A stretch of 7,749 nucleotides of DNA from CBDVAK01 sp965371945 (GCA_965371945.1 CBDVAK010000157.1:1-7749); one strand, 5' to 3'; shown: positions 1-6,628, numbered from the stretch's first letter. Made by a program: numbers and translations. The notes: generated by a model not told the origin, from the sequence alone.

Positions 1-2
1 TG

Positions 3-926
3 GCCAGACTGAATCACGGCGAAACCAAGACTATTTTTGCCAGCGGCCCGTCGGCCGGTGCGCGGCTGACCGTGGTGGCGCTGATCTCGATCGCCATGAT
101 GGTGGCCGACCACCGCTCGGGGCAGATGGAGATGGTTCGCAACACCATCTCGGTATTGCTCTACCCATTGCAGCAGGCGGTCAACGTGCCGGCGCTGTTC
201 ACCGGCTGGCTGTCCGAGAGCCTGGTCAGCCGCGAGACACTGCAGGCGGACAACCGCAGGCTGCGCCAGAGGCAGTTCCTGACCACCGCGCAACTGCAGA
301 AACTAACCGTGCTGGAGGCAGAGAACCGGCGTCTGAGGCGGTTGCTGGACTCCTCTGCACGGCTCCCGCAACGAGCCATCATCGCCGAACTGCTGAACGT
401 CGCCGATGACCCTTACCGTCACCAGATCGTGGTCAGCAAGGGGTCGCGCCAGGGGGTTTATATCGGCCAGCCCGTACTCGATGCCAGCGGCATCGTCGGG
501 CAGATCATGCATGCCGGTCCGATATCGGCTACCGGACTGTTGATCACCGACCCCAGCCACGCCCTGCCGGTACAAGTCGATCGCAACGGCCTGCGCGGCA
601 TCGTTGTCGGTACCGGTGGTTACGGCGAGCTGAACCTGCCCTACCTGCCGGTCAATGCGGATATCGAGGTGGATGATCTGCTCATCACCTCGGGGCTGGG
701 GGGACGGTTCCCCAGCGGCTATCCGGTGGCCCGGGTGACCCGCGTCGATCGCGACCCGGGCCGCCCGTTCGCCATCATCCGCGCCCAGCCAACATCGCAA
801 CTCGACCGCATCCGTGAAGTTCTGCTGCTGGGTTCACCCCCGGTCGAGCCACCGCCGGCGGACACCACTGACAGCGGGCCCGGACAACCACCACCGGACC
901 ACGACACCGCGGGTGATACCCAGTGA
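3..926 (+). CDS. mreC: Rod shape-determining protein MreC (5'-partial)
   Basis: MreC is the bitopic inner-membrane scaffold of the elongasome; its periplasmic beta domain contacts PBP2 and links it to MreB/MreD/RodA. The reading frame is open from the left edge to a TGA at 924-926 (307 visible codons). A short cytoplasmic stretch containing IFASGPSAGARL precedes one membrane segment (visible residues about 22-35, ending in VADHRSG, typical of MreC). A coiled coil rich in Leu, Arg and Glu follows (about 73-118), then the beta domain (about 124-277, with SKGSRQGVYIGQPVLD and GLGGRFPSGYPVA). A Pro/Asp/Gly-rich tail covers the last 30 residues. The GTG at 72 cannot be the real start because it would cut into the membrane segment. 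Bases 1-2 are TG, so an ATG or GTG missing only its first base is possible, giving about 308 residues, a normal MreC length. mreB is expected immediately upstream. Confidence 0.95.
   Translation, partial: ARLNHGETKTIFASGPSAGARLTVVALISIAMMVADHRSGQMEMVRNTISVLLYPLQQAVNVPALFTGWLSESLVSRETLQADNRRLRQRQFLTTAQLQKLTVLEAENRRLRRLLDSSARLPQRAIIAELLNVADDPYRHQIVVSKGSRQGVYIGQPVLDASGIVGQIMHAGPISATGLLITDPSHALPVQVDRNGLRGIVVGTGGYGELNLPYLPVNADIEVDDLLITSGLGGRFPSGYPVARVTRVDRDPGRPFAIIRAQPTSQLDRIREVLLLGSPPVEPPPADTTDSGPGQPPPDHDTAGDTQ
912..917 (+). promoter_or_regulatory. Ribosome binding site for mreD
   Basis: GGTGAT lies five bases before the GTG at 923 and is complementary to the AUCACC stretch near the 3' end of 16S rRNA. 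It sits inside the last codons of mreC. It supports the GTG start, together with the 4-base GTGA overlap (923-926) that suggests translational coupling. The site is seen in the sequence; its use is inferred. Confidence 0.55.
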
Positions 927-1411
927 GTGGACTCCGGCACCGCGGTGGCTGGGTGATCCTGCTCAGCTTCGTGATGGCGCTGCTGTTGACCCTGGTACCG
1001 ATGCCCGACTGGGTCGACCGACTGCGTCCGCAATGGGTGACCATGGTGCTCATTTACTGGTGCATGGCGCTGCCGGAGCGGGTCAACGTCGGTACCGGCT
1101 GGCTGCTGGGGCTGTTTCTGGATGTCTCCCAGGGCACTCTGCTGGGACAGCACGCGCTGGCGCTGGGGCTGACCGCCTTCGTCACCGTCACCGTACACAT
1201 GCGGCTGCGGGTATTGCCGTTGTGGCAGCAGTCCGGAACGGTGTTGCTGGTGCTGCTGCTGAGTCGCCTGGTAGTGGACTGGATCAACGGATTTAGCGGC
1301 CACCCGCCAACCGACTGGTGGTATCTGTCACGACCACTTACCAGCATGCTGCTGTGGCCATGGACATTTGTCATCCTGCGCGACTTGCGGCGTCGCTTCC
1401 AGGTCGCCTGA
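923..1411 (+). CDS. mreD: Rod shape-determining protein MreD
   Basis: MreD is a small polytopic inner-membrane protein of the elongasome that interacts with MreC and helps control PBP2/RodA activity. The 162-residue product matches the family length. About five or six hydrophobic segments are visible, near residues 10-27, 38-50, 57-68, 76-93, 105-121 and 137-152. Family-typical sequence includes the RPQW motif at 35-38 and the segment LLGLFLDVSQGTLLGQHAL around 61-79. A basic C-terminal end (RDLRRRF) suggests a cytoplasmic tail. The start is GTG, overlapping the mreC stop by four bases and preceded by a good ribosome binding site. The stop at 1409-1411 is in the same frame as the following mrdA and only six bases from its ATG, so the two are almost certainly on one transcript. 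Confidence 0.93.
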   Translation: MSGLRHRGGWVILLSFVMALLLTLVPMPDWVDRLRPQWVTMVLIYWCMALPERVNVGTGWLLGLFLDVSQGTLLGQHALALGLTAFVTVTVHMRLRVLPLWQQSGTVLLVLLLSRLVVDWINGFSGHPPTDWWYLSRPLTSMLLWPWTFVILRDLRRRFQVA

Positions 1412-1417
1412 ACCACG

Positions 1418-3307
1418 ATGGCCGGCCTGCTGCGCGCCCATTTCAAAGACCCGGCGCAGGAGCGAGCGCTGTTCAAGCGGCGTACCGTCGTCGCCAGCGT
1501 CGTGGTGGCATTGGCAATTGCGGCTCTGATCGGCCGGCTGGTGTTTCTGCAGGTTGCCAGCCACGCCCATTTTGCCACCTTGTCCGACAACAACCGTATC
1601 CGCATCCAGCCCCTGCCACCAACCCGTGGACGTATCTACGACCGCAACGGGGTGCTGATGGCCGACAACCTGACCTCGTTCCGGCTCGAGCTTGTCCCTG
1701 AACAGGTCGAGGACATGGCGGCCACGCTGGCGGCGGTGGCGGAACTGATCCCGGTCACCGAGGATGACCTGAGCCGATTTCACAGACAGCGCAAGCGCAG
1801 CCCCGCACACCAGAGCATCCCCTTGCGGCTCAACCTCAGCGACGAGGAAATGGCCCGGGTTTCGGTCAATCTGCACCAATTGCCCGGGGTCCACCTGCAA
1901 GCCACACTGACCCGCTACTACCCGCTGGCCGAACGCGGTGCCCACCTGCTCGGCTATGTCGGGCGAATCAGCGAAAGCGACCTGCAAAGCATTGATACCG
2001 CCCAGTACCGAGGCTCGACCCATATCGGCAAGAATGGCGTCGAACGGGCTTTCGAGGCGCGGCTGCATGGTCGGGTCGGTTATCAGCAGGTGGAGACCAA
2101 CGCACAAGGACGAGCATTGAGGGTGCTCAACGAGCAGGTACCGATACCCGGTGAGGATCTGTACCTGACCGTCGACATGGTGCTACAGGAGACCGCCGAG
2201 CAGGCACTGGGCGATTTCAACGGCGCGGTGGTCGCCATCGACCCTCGCAACGGCGACGTGCTGGCCATGGTCAGCCGCCCCGGTTACGACCCCAACCTGT
2301 TCGTCAACGGCATCGACTACGACAGCTACCAGGCCCTCAATACCTCGATCGACCGACCGCTGTTCAACCGCGCGCTGCGCGGCGCCTATCCACCGGGCTC
2401 GACCATCAAACCGTTTATGGCGCTGGCCGGGCTGGACTATGGCGTGGTGAAACCCGACACCACCATCTATTGCCCGGGCTTTTATCGCCTTCCCAAGACC
2501 ACACGACGCTACCGCGACTGGAAGCGTTGGGGTCATGGCAAGACCGATCTCGACAAGTCCATCGTGCAATCCTGTGATGTCTACTACTACGACCTCGCCA
2601 AGAACCTGGGGATCGAACGGATGCACACGTTTCTGTCACGCTTCGGGCTCGGCCAGCGAACCGGGATCGATATCGGCGGCGAACGCAGCGGCGTGTTGCC
2701 CAACGAGCAATGGAAACGAGCGCTCTACAACCAGCCCTGGTATACCGGGGAAACTCTGATCGCTGGCATCGGCCAGGGATTCGTACTGACCACACCGCTG
2801 CAACTTGCGCAGGCCGTTTCGATACTGGCCAGCCGCGGCCGCGGTTTTCGCCCACGTGTTTTGCGTGCCGTTTCCAACCGCAGCAGCGGCCAGCGCACCA
2901 CGCTGGCAGCGATTCCGTTCCCCGAGGTCGAGCTCAATGACCCGGCCAGTTGGGACGCCGTCATTCGAGCCATGACCCGGGTGGTCCACAGCCGCCGCGG
3001 TACCGCGCGCCGTATCGGCAAGGACTTCCCCTACCGTATCGCCGGCAAGACCGGCACATCGCAGGTGTTCTCGCTGGGCCAGGATGAGGAATACGACGCC
3101 GAGACTATCGAGGAGAAACTGCGCGACCACGCCCTCTTTATCGCCTTCGCACCCGCCGATGCGCCCCGGATCGCGATCGCGGCCATCGTCGAGAACGGCG
3201 GCAGTGGCGGCGCCATCGCCTCGCCGGTGGTGCGCGCGGTGCTGGATGCCTGGGTGGCCGGTCAAAGCACCGATTCACTGGCGACCACGACGGTAAACGC
3301 GCCATGA
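1418..3307 (+). CDS. mrdA: Penicillin-binding protein 2, elongasome D,D-transpeptidase
   Basis: This class B PBP cross-links peptidoglycan during lateral growth and acts as the partner of the RodA polymerase. At 629 residues it matches E. coli PBP2 closely in size. A cytoplasmic basic N-terminus (to about 21) precedes one membrane anchor (about 23-45). The pedestal/dimerisation domain (about 60-245) carries the conserved PTRGRIYDRNGVLMADN at 68-84. The transpeptidase domain (about 265-612) has all three active-site motifs: SxxK with nucleophile Ser328 and Lys331 (PPGSTIKPF), SCD at 385-387 (the S-x-D variant usual for PBP2), and KTG at 544-546. The acidic stretch DEEYDAETIEEKLRDH at 556-571 is also family-typical. 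It starts six bases after the mreD stop with no good ribosome binding site in the usual spacing (only AGG at 1401-1403), which suggests coupling to mreD translation. It overlaps rodA by four bases. The symbol pbpA is a synonym. Confidence 0.97.
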   Translation: MAGLLRAHFKDPAQERALFKRRTVVASVVVALAIAALIGRLVFLQVASHAHFATLSDNNRIRIQPLPPTRGRIYDRNGVLMADNLTSFRLELVPEQVEDMAATLAAVAELIPVTEDDLSRFHRQRKRSPAHQSIPLRLNLSDEEMARVSVNLHQLPGVHLQATLTRYYPLAERGAHLLGYVGRISESDLQSIDTAQYRGSTHIGKNGVERAFEARLHGRVGYQQVETNAQGRALRVLNEQVPIPGEDLYLTVDMVLQETAEQALGDFNGAVVAIDPRNGDVLAMVSRPGYDPNLFVNGIDYDSYQALNTSIDRPLFNRALRGAYPPGSTIKPFMALAGLDYGVVKPDTTIYCPGFYRLPKTTRRYRDWKRWGHGKTDLDKSIVQSCDVYYYDLAKNLGIERMHTFLSRFGLGQRTGIDIGGERSGVLPNEQWKRALYNQPWYTGETLIAGIGQGFVLTTPLQLAQAVSILASRGRGFRPRVLRAVSNRSSGQRTTLAAIPFPEVELNDPASWDAVIRAMTRVVHSRRGTARRIGKDFPYRIAGKTGTSQVFSLGQDEEYDAETIEEKLRDHALFIAFAPADAPRIAIAAIVENGGSGGAIASPVVRAVLDAWVAGQSTDSLATTTVNAP

Positions 3308-4443
3308 GGGTGACCACCCGTGATCCGTTGTTCGACTCCGAGCCGGTGCGACCCCGGCAGCGCGGCATCCTCAGCCGCTTTCATCTCGATGCGCCGCTGC
3401 TGCTGGCGCTGCTGCTGGTATCCGGGCTCGGGCTGGTGGTTCTGTACAGCGCGGGACAATCGAACCCCGGACTGGTCAACCGGCAATTGATGCGGCTGGC
3501 GACGGGCTTCGCCATGATGGCGGTGCTGGCACAGATCACCCCGCACCGACTGCGTCTGTGGACGCCCTGGCTGTACGGTAGTGGTGTGGCGTTGCTGATC
3601 GCGGTACTGGTGATGGGGGAAATCGGCAAGGGCGCCCAACGCTGGCTCGATTTGGGCGTGGTACGTTTTCAACCGTCGGAGATACTCAAGCTGGCGGTAC
3701 CCATGATGGTGGCGTGGTATTTGGCCGACAAACGCCTGCCACCGACAATGCTGCGCGTCGGCGCCAGCGCGATGATCATCGTGATTCCAGTGCTGCTGAT
3801 CCTCAAACAGCCGGACCTGGGCACCGCCCTGCTGGTGGCGAGTTCGGGCATATTCGCGTTGTTCCTCAGCGGCCTGAGCTGGCGGCTGATCGGCTCACTG
3901 GCGGTACTGGCGGCAGTGGCGGCGCCGGCATTCTGGGAATGGGGCATGCGCGACTACCAGAAACAACGGGTGCTGACGCTGCTGGACCCCGAAAGCGATC
4001 CGCTGGGCGCCGGTTACCACATCATCCAGTCCAAGATCGCGATCGGTTCCGGCGGAATTTATGGCAAGGGCTGGCTCAACGGTACCCAGGCCAATCTGCA
4101 GTTTTTGCCGGAAAGTTCCACCGATTTCATCTTCGCGGTCTACGCCGAGGAATTCGGACTCTACGGCAGCATCTTTCTGCTCACCCTGTATGTGCTGATC
4201 ATCGCACGCAGCCTGATTATCGCGCTCGATGCGCAGGATACCTACTCGCGACTGCTGGCCGGCAGCCTGGCTCTCACCTTCTTCGTGTATCTGTTCGTCA
4301 ACATCGGCATGGTCATCGGTTTGCTCCCGGTGGTGGGGCTGCCGCTGCCGCTGATCAGCTATGGCGGCACCTCACTGGTGACGGTCATGGCTGGCTTCGG
4401 CTTGCTGATGTCGATCAACACTCACAGAAAATTCTTGTCCTGA
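3304..4443 (+). CDS. rodA: SEDS peptidoglycan glycosyltransferase RodA
   Basis: RodA (MrdB) polymerises lipid II into glycan strands in complex with PBP2. The 379-residue product is a polytopic membrane protein with a cytoplasmic N-terminus of about 28 residues and about ten hydrophobic segments. SEDS hallmarks in order are KGAQRWLDLG (109-118), FQPSEILKLA (122-131), LKQPDLGTAL (167-176), the periplasmic-loop block YHIIQSKIAIGSGG (238-251) with YGKGWLNGTQ just after it, STDFIFAVYAEEFG (272-285), and GLPLPLISYGGTS (345-357). Asp274 in STDFIF corresponds to the catalytic aspartate known from E. coli RodA (Asp262). The ATG overlaps the mrdA stop as ATGA, and no good ribosome binding site precedes it, so translation is probably coupled to mrdA. 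TGA is followed at once by an in-frame TAG. FtsW is the alternative SEDS family, but the context and the HRKFLS end favour RodA. Confidence 0.97.
   Translation: MRVTTRDPLFDSEPVRPRQRGILSRFHLDAPLLLALLLVSGLGLVVLYSAGQSNPGLVNRQLMRLATGFAMMAVLAQITPHRLRLWTPWLYGSGVALLIAVLVMGEIGKGAQRWLDLGVVRFQPSEILKLAVPMMVAWYLADKRLPPTMLRVGASAMIIVIPVLLILKQPDLGTALLVASSGIFALFLSGLSWRLIGSLAVLAAVAAPAFWEWGMRDYQKQRVLTLLDPESDPLGAGYHIIQSKIAIGSGGIYGKGWLNGTQANLQFLPESSTDFIFAVYAEEFGLYGSIFLLTLYVLIIARSLIIALDAQDTYSRLLAGSLALTFFVYLFVNIGMVIGLLPVVGLPLPLISYGGTSLVTVMAGFGLLMSINTHRKFLS
3396..3418 (+). repeat. Tandem 11-base CTG-rich repeat inside rodA
   Basis: GCTGCTGCTGG occurs at 3396-3406 and again at 3408-3418, separated by one C, giving a 12-base period. 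It encodes two runs of three leucines in the first membrane segment of RodA (PLLLALLLV). Expansion or loss of a unit would stay in frame (four residues). Leucine codon bias in a GC-rich genome is enough to explain it. Confidence 0.6.
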
Positions 4444-4464
4444 TAGCGAGTTCTAAGGCATAGT
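4435..4464 (+). promoter_or_regulatory. Weak candidate internal promoter before mltB
   Basis: TTGTCC (4435-4440) and CATAGT (4459-4464) each match the sigma-70 consensus at four of six positions and are separated by 18 bases. Transcription would begin near 4470, which is downstream of the ATG at 4467 but upstream of the ATG at 4527. Such matches arise by chance often, so this is only a candidate. The -35 part lies inside the end of rodA. Confidence 0.2.
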
Positions 4465-4526
4465 TCATGCGCACACATACCCAGCCACACGGGCTATTCA
4501 TCGGAATCCCCGGATCCGGACACGCC

Positions 4527-5714
4527 ATGCGTACGCTGCTGTTACTGATCGCCACCCTGCTGCTGCCAACCGTCGTCACCGGCGCCGCGGACCAACCGCC
4601 CAGCGTGCTGTCCCACCCGGACAGCGCGGCATTCATCGACCGAATGGTCGGCGAGTACGATTTCGATCGCGGCCAGTTGCAGAGCCTGTTCGGCGCCGCG
4701 CACATGCGGCCCAGCGTGATCGAGCGTATCACCCGCCCCGCGGAAGCCAAGCCCTGGTACCAGTACCGCAAGATCTTCCTGGGCGAGCGACGCATCAATG
4801 ACGGTGCTGCATTCTGGAACGCCCATGCTGCCACGCTGGCACGCGCCGAGGCCGAATTTGGCGTGGCGGCCGAGGTCGTGGTCGCCATCATCGGTGTGGA
4901 GACCCTGTACGGACACTACCGCGGCAAGGACCCGGTGCTGGAGTCGCTGGCCACGCTGGCTTTCGACTACCCCAAGCGCGGCAAATTTTTCGGCGGTGAA
5001 CTCGAGCAGTATCTGCTGCTGGCACGGGATGAGGACTGGGATCCGCTGACGATCAAGGGCTCCTACGCCGGCGCCATGGGGTTGCCACAGTTCATCCCCA
5101 GCAGTTACCGGCGGCTGGCGATCGATTTCGACGGGGACGGCCATCGTGATCTGATCGACAACCCGGCGGATGCCATCGGCAGCGTGGCCTGGTATCTGAA
5201 AAAGAGCGGCTGGCAACCCGGCCAGACCATCGCGGCCCCTGCCAGTGTCCGGGGGGACAACTGGCGTGCGGTGGAGCGCAAAGGGCTCAAACCGGCTACC
5301 GCGGTCTCCGCCCTGGGCGCGGCCGGAATCCGCGCCCGGACCCCGGTGACCGCAACCAGTGCGGCACTGGTCACCATGGAGGGTGCGAAAGGACCGGAGC
5401 ACTGGTTGGGTTTTGACAATTTCTACGCCATCACCCGCTACAACCACAGCCCGTTGTATGCGCTGGCAGTATTTCAGCTCAGTGAAGAGATTCGCGATGC
5501 CTATCTGCAGCCGCAGAAGAAGCTGGACCGGGTCGAGCGCACCCAGATGGCCAAGCTGCAACGGCTGTTGCAGGACGCCGGCCACGATCCGGGTCCGGTC
5601 GACGGTCTCGACGGACCACAAACCCGTGCGGCGATGGCCAGTGCCCGCCGCGCCACCGGGCTGGGAGCTGGCGACACCGCCGACTCCGACCTCATCAAGG
5701 CACTGGTCAAATAG
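4527..5714 (+). CDS. mltB: MltB/SltB1-type membrane-independent lytic murein transglycosylase
   Basis: This periplasmic enzyme cleaves the MurNAc-GlcNAc bond of peptidoglycan, leaving 1,6-anhydroMurNAc ends. From 4527 the product is 395 residues with a clean Sec signal peptide (MRTLLLLIATLLLPTVVTGA, cleavage about 19-21) and no lipobox cysteine, unlike E. coli MltB, so a soluble periplasmic form is expected. The SLT domain follows: IIGVETLYG with catalytic Glu125, GSYAGAMGLPQFIPSSY (178-194), an EF-hand-like DFDGDGHRDL (200-209) and NFYAITRYNHSPLYALAV (298-315). A PG_binding_1-like domain covers about 338-392 (VDGLDGPQTRAAM). An in-frame ATG at 4467 with AAGG eight bases before it would add 20 hydrophilic residues ahead of the signal peptide. 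Those codons are less G/C-rich at third positions (13 of 20, against 17 of the first 20 from 4527), so I prefer 4527. Order and type match Pseudomonas sltB1. Confidence 0.93.
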   Translation: MRTLLLLIATLLLPTVVTGAADQPPSVLSHPDSAAFIDRMVGEYDFDRGQLQSLFGAAHMRPSVIERITRPAEAKPWYQYRKIFLGERRINDGAAFWNAHAATLARAEAEFGVAAEVVVAIIGVETLYGHYRGKDPVLESLATLAFDYPKRGKFFGGELEQYLLLARDEDWDPLTIKGSYAGAMGLPQFIPSSYRRLAIDFDGDGHRDLIDNPADAIGSVAWYLKKSGWQPGQTIAAPASVRGDNWRAVERKGLKPATAVSALGAAGIRARTPVTATSAALVTMEGAKGPEHWLGFDNFYAITRYNHSPLYALAVFQLSEEIRDAYLQPQKKLDRVERTQMAKLQRLLQDAGHDPGPVDGLDGPQTRAAMASARRATGLGAGDTADSDLIKALVK

Positions 5715-5745
5715 GACGATTTCTGTCAATCGCCTAAGGAAATCC

Positions 5746-5749
5746 GGGG
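5746..5749 (+). promoter_or_regulatory. Probable ribosome binding site for rlpA
   Basis: GGGG lies nine bases before the ATG at 5759. A stronger Shine-Dalgarno-like TAAGGA occurs at 5735-5740 but is 18 bases from the ATG, too far for normal use, and no ATG, GTG or TTG lies at a proper distance from it. The TAA at 5735-5737 is an in-frame stop, so no earlier rlpA start exists. Confidence 0.4.
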
Positions 5750-5758
5750 TACACGCCG

Positions 5759-6577
5759 ATGACACGCCGTCCGCTTGCCATTGCTATCACCATGACCGCA
5801 ATCGTGCTAATTGCCGGCTGTGGCGGCACCAGCGGTCAACGCGATGCTGCACCCGGCAGCCCGGCGGATCTGTCCGCAATCGACGATGCGGTGCCTCGTG
5901 CCGAACCCGCCAGCCGCTACGGCAACCCCCGCAGCTACGAAGTATTCGGCCGCACTTACCGCACCCTGGCCAGCAGCGCCGACTACAGCGAAACCGGTAT
6001 CGCATCCTGGTATGGCACCAAATTTCACGGCCGCGCCACCTCCAGCGGTGAACGCTACGATATGTATGCGATGACCGCCGCCCACAAATCGCTGCCGATC
6101 CCCACCTATGTGCGGGTCGAGAATCTCGACAACGGCCGCTCCACAGTGGTGCGGGTCAACGACCGCGGACCGTTTCACAAGGGCCGGATCATCGACCTTT
6201 CCTATGCAGCCGCCACCCGCCTCGGTATCGACAAGAAGGGAACCGGCCAGGTGCGGGTCACCGCACTGACGCCTTACCAGACCCTGCGCGGGCGTTCCAC
6301 GCCAACCCGCAAGGCATCTGCCAAACCCGCTCCACCGGCCATCCCCTCCGGCAACCTCTACCTGCAGGTCGGCGCGTTCGGCAGCCGCGACAATGCCGAA
6401 CGGGTGCTGACCAACGTCAACGGCGCCATGCCGGGCCGGGTCGCGGTACTGCTGGACCCCGACGGTCCGGCGCTCTACCGGGTGCGGGTCGGGCCATTGG
6501 CGGACAACGAAGCCCAACAGATCAAACTCAAGCTGGCATCCATGGGTTATCTGCAGACCCATATGGTGTTCGACTGA
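5759..6577 (+). CDS. rlpA: Septal ring lytic transglycosylase RlpA, outer-membrane lipoprotein with SPOR domain
   Basis: RlpA is a lipoprotein. In Pseudomonas aeruginosa it is a lytic transglycosylase acting on glycans lacking stem peptides; in E. coli its enzymatic role is unclear. The 272-residue product begins with a basic N-terminus (MTRR) and a lipobox LIAGC with Cys21; the following Gly-Gly rather than Asp fits outer-membrane sorting. A linker of about 55 residues leads to the double-psi beta-barrel domain (about 77-170): GIASWYGTKFHGRATSSGE, then AAHK, then VNDRGPFHKGRIIDLS. Glu98, His109 and Asp135 have the same spacing as the putative active-site trio I recall for the Pseudomonas enzyme (Glu120, His131, Asp157), so an active enzyme is plausible. 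A Pro/Ala/Lys-rich linker (about 176-197) precedes a SPOR domain (about 198-271, YLQVGAFGSRDNAERV) that would bind denuded septal glycan. It lies 44 bases after mltB and is probably cotranscribed. Confidence 0.96.
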   Translation: MTRRPLAIAITMTAIVLIAGCGGTSGQRDAAPGSPADLSAIDDAVPRAEPASRYGNPRSYEVFGRTYRTLASSADYSETGIASWYGTKFHGRATSSGERYDMYAMTAAHKSLPIPTYVRVENLDNGRSTVVRVNDRGPFHKGRIIDLSYAAATRLGIDKKGTGQVRVTALTPYQTLRGRSTPTRKASAKPAPPAIPSGNLYLQVGAFGSRDNAERVLTNVNGAMPGRVAVLLDPDGPALYRVRVGPLADNEAQQIKLKLASMGYLQTHMVFD

Positions 6578-6584
6578 TGGCGTT

Positions 6585-6601
6585 CGGCTGTAAGATAGCC
6601 G
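6585..6601 (+). promoter_or_regulatory. Small inverted repeat with -10-like core before dacA
   Basis: CGGCT (6585-6589) and AGCCG (6597-6601) form an imperfectly placed 5-base stem with a seven-base loop, GTAAGAT. TAAGAT (6591-6596) resembles a sigma-70 -10 element at four of six positions; only a poor -35 (TTCGAC, 6569-6574) sits 16 bases upstream. No T-run follows, so it is not an intrinsic terminator. A weak dacA promoter is possible but not shown. Confidence 0.25.
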
Positions 6602-6614
6602 GCCTGACAGAAAA

Positions 6615-6619
6615 GTGAG
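6615..6619 (+). promoter_or_regulatory. Ribosome binding site for dacA
   Basis: GTGAG ends nine bases before the ATG at 6629. The frame has a TGA at 6605-6607 and no other start codon between it and 6629, so this ATG is the only reasonable start. Confidence 0.45.
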
Positions 6620-6628
6620 CCCATATCG

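Noticed and set aside
1328..2107. Open frame of 259 codons on the minus strand opposite the mreD/mrdA junction
   Set aside because: Same antisense GC effect; the plus strand here carries conserved MreD and PBP2 sequence.
3432..3838. Two copies of the E. coli Chi octamer GCTGGTGG at 3432-3439 and 3831-3838
   Set aside because: Chi sequences are lineage-specific, and this octamer is expected from Leu-Val codons in a GC-rich membrane-protein gene. No functional conclusion follows.
3714..4463. Plus-strand open frame of 249 codons in another frame inside rodA
   Set aside because: rodA has SEDS motifs throughout this region; the alternative product is rich in Arg, Gly and His and lacks the hydrophobic segments or motifs of a real gene.
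4510..4519. Palindrome CCGGATCCGG before the preferred mltB start
   Set aside because: It can fold only as a 3-base stem with a four-base loop, has no partner copy in the window, and one 10-base palindrome is unremarkable at this GC content.
5717..5732. CGATT/AATCG inverted repeat just after mltB
   Set aside because: A 5-base AT-rich stem with a six-base loop and no T-run is too weak for a terminator.
4542..5765. Long open frame of 407 codons on the minus strand opposite mltB
   Set aside because: It lies entirely opposite a well-supported gene in a GC-rich genome, where third-position G/C bias removes stops from antisense frames. The translation has no recognisable motif and is rich in Arg, Gly, Gln and Val as expected for such a shadow.
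5359..6051. Plus-strand open frame of 230 codons bridging mltB and rlpA
   Set aside because: It overlaps the conserved ends of both genes out of frame, and its product is Arg/Pro/Ser-rich with no motif.
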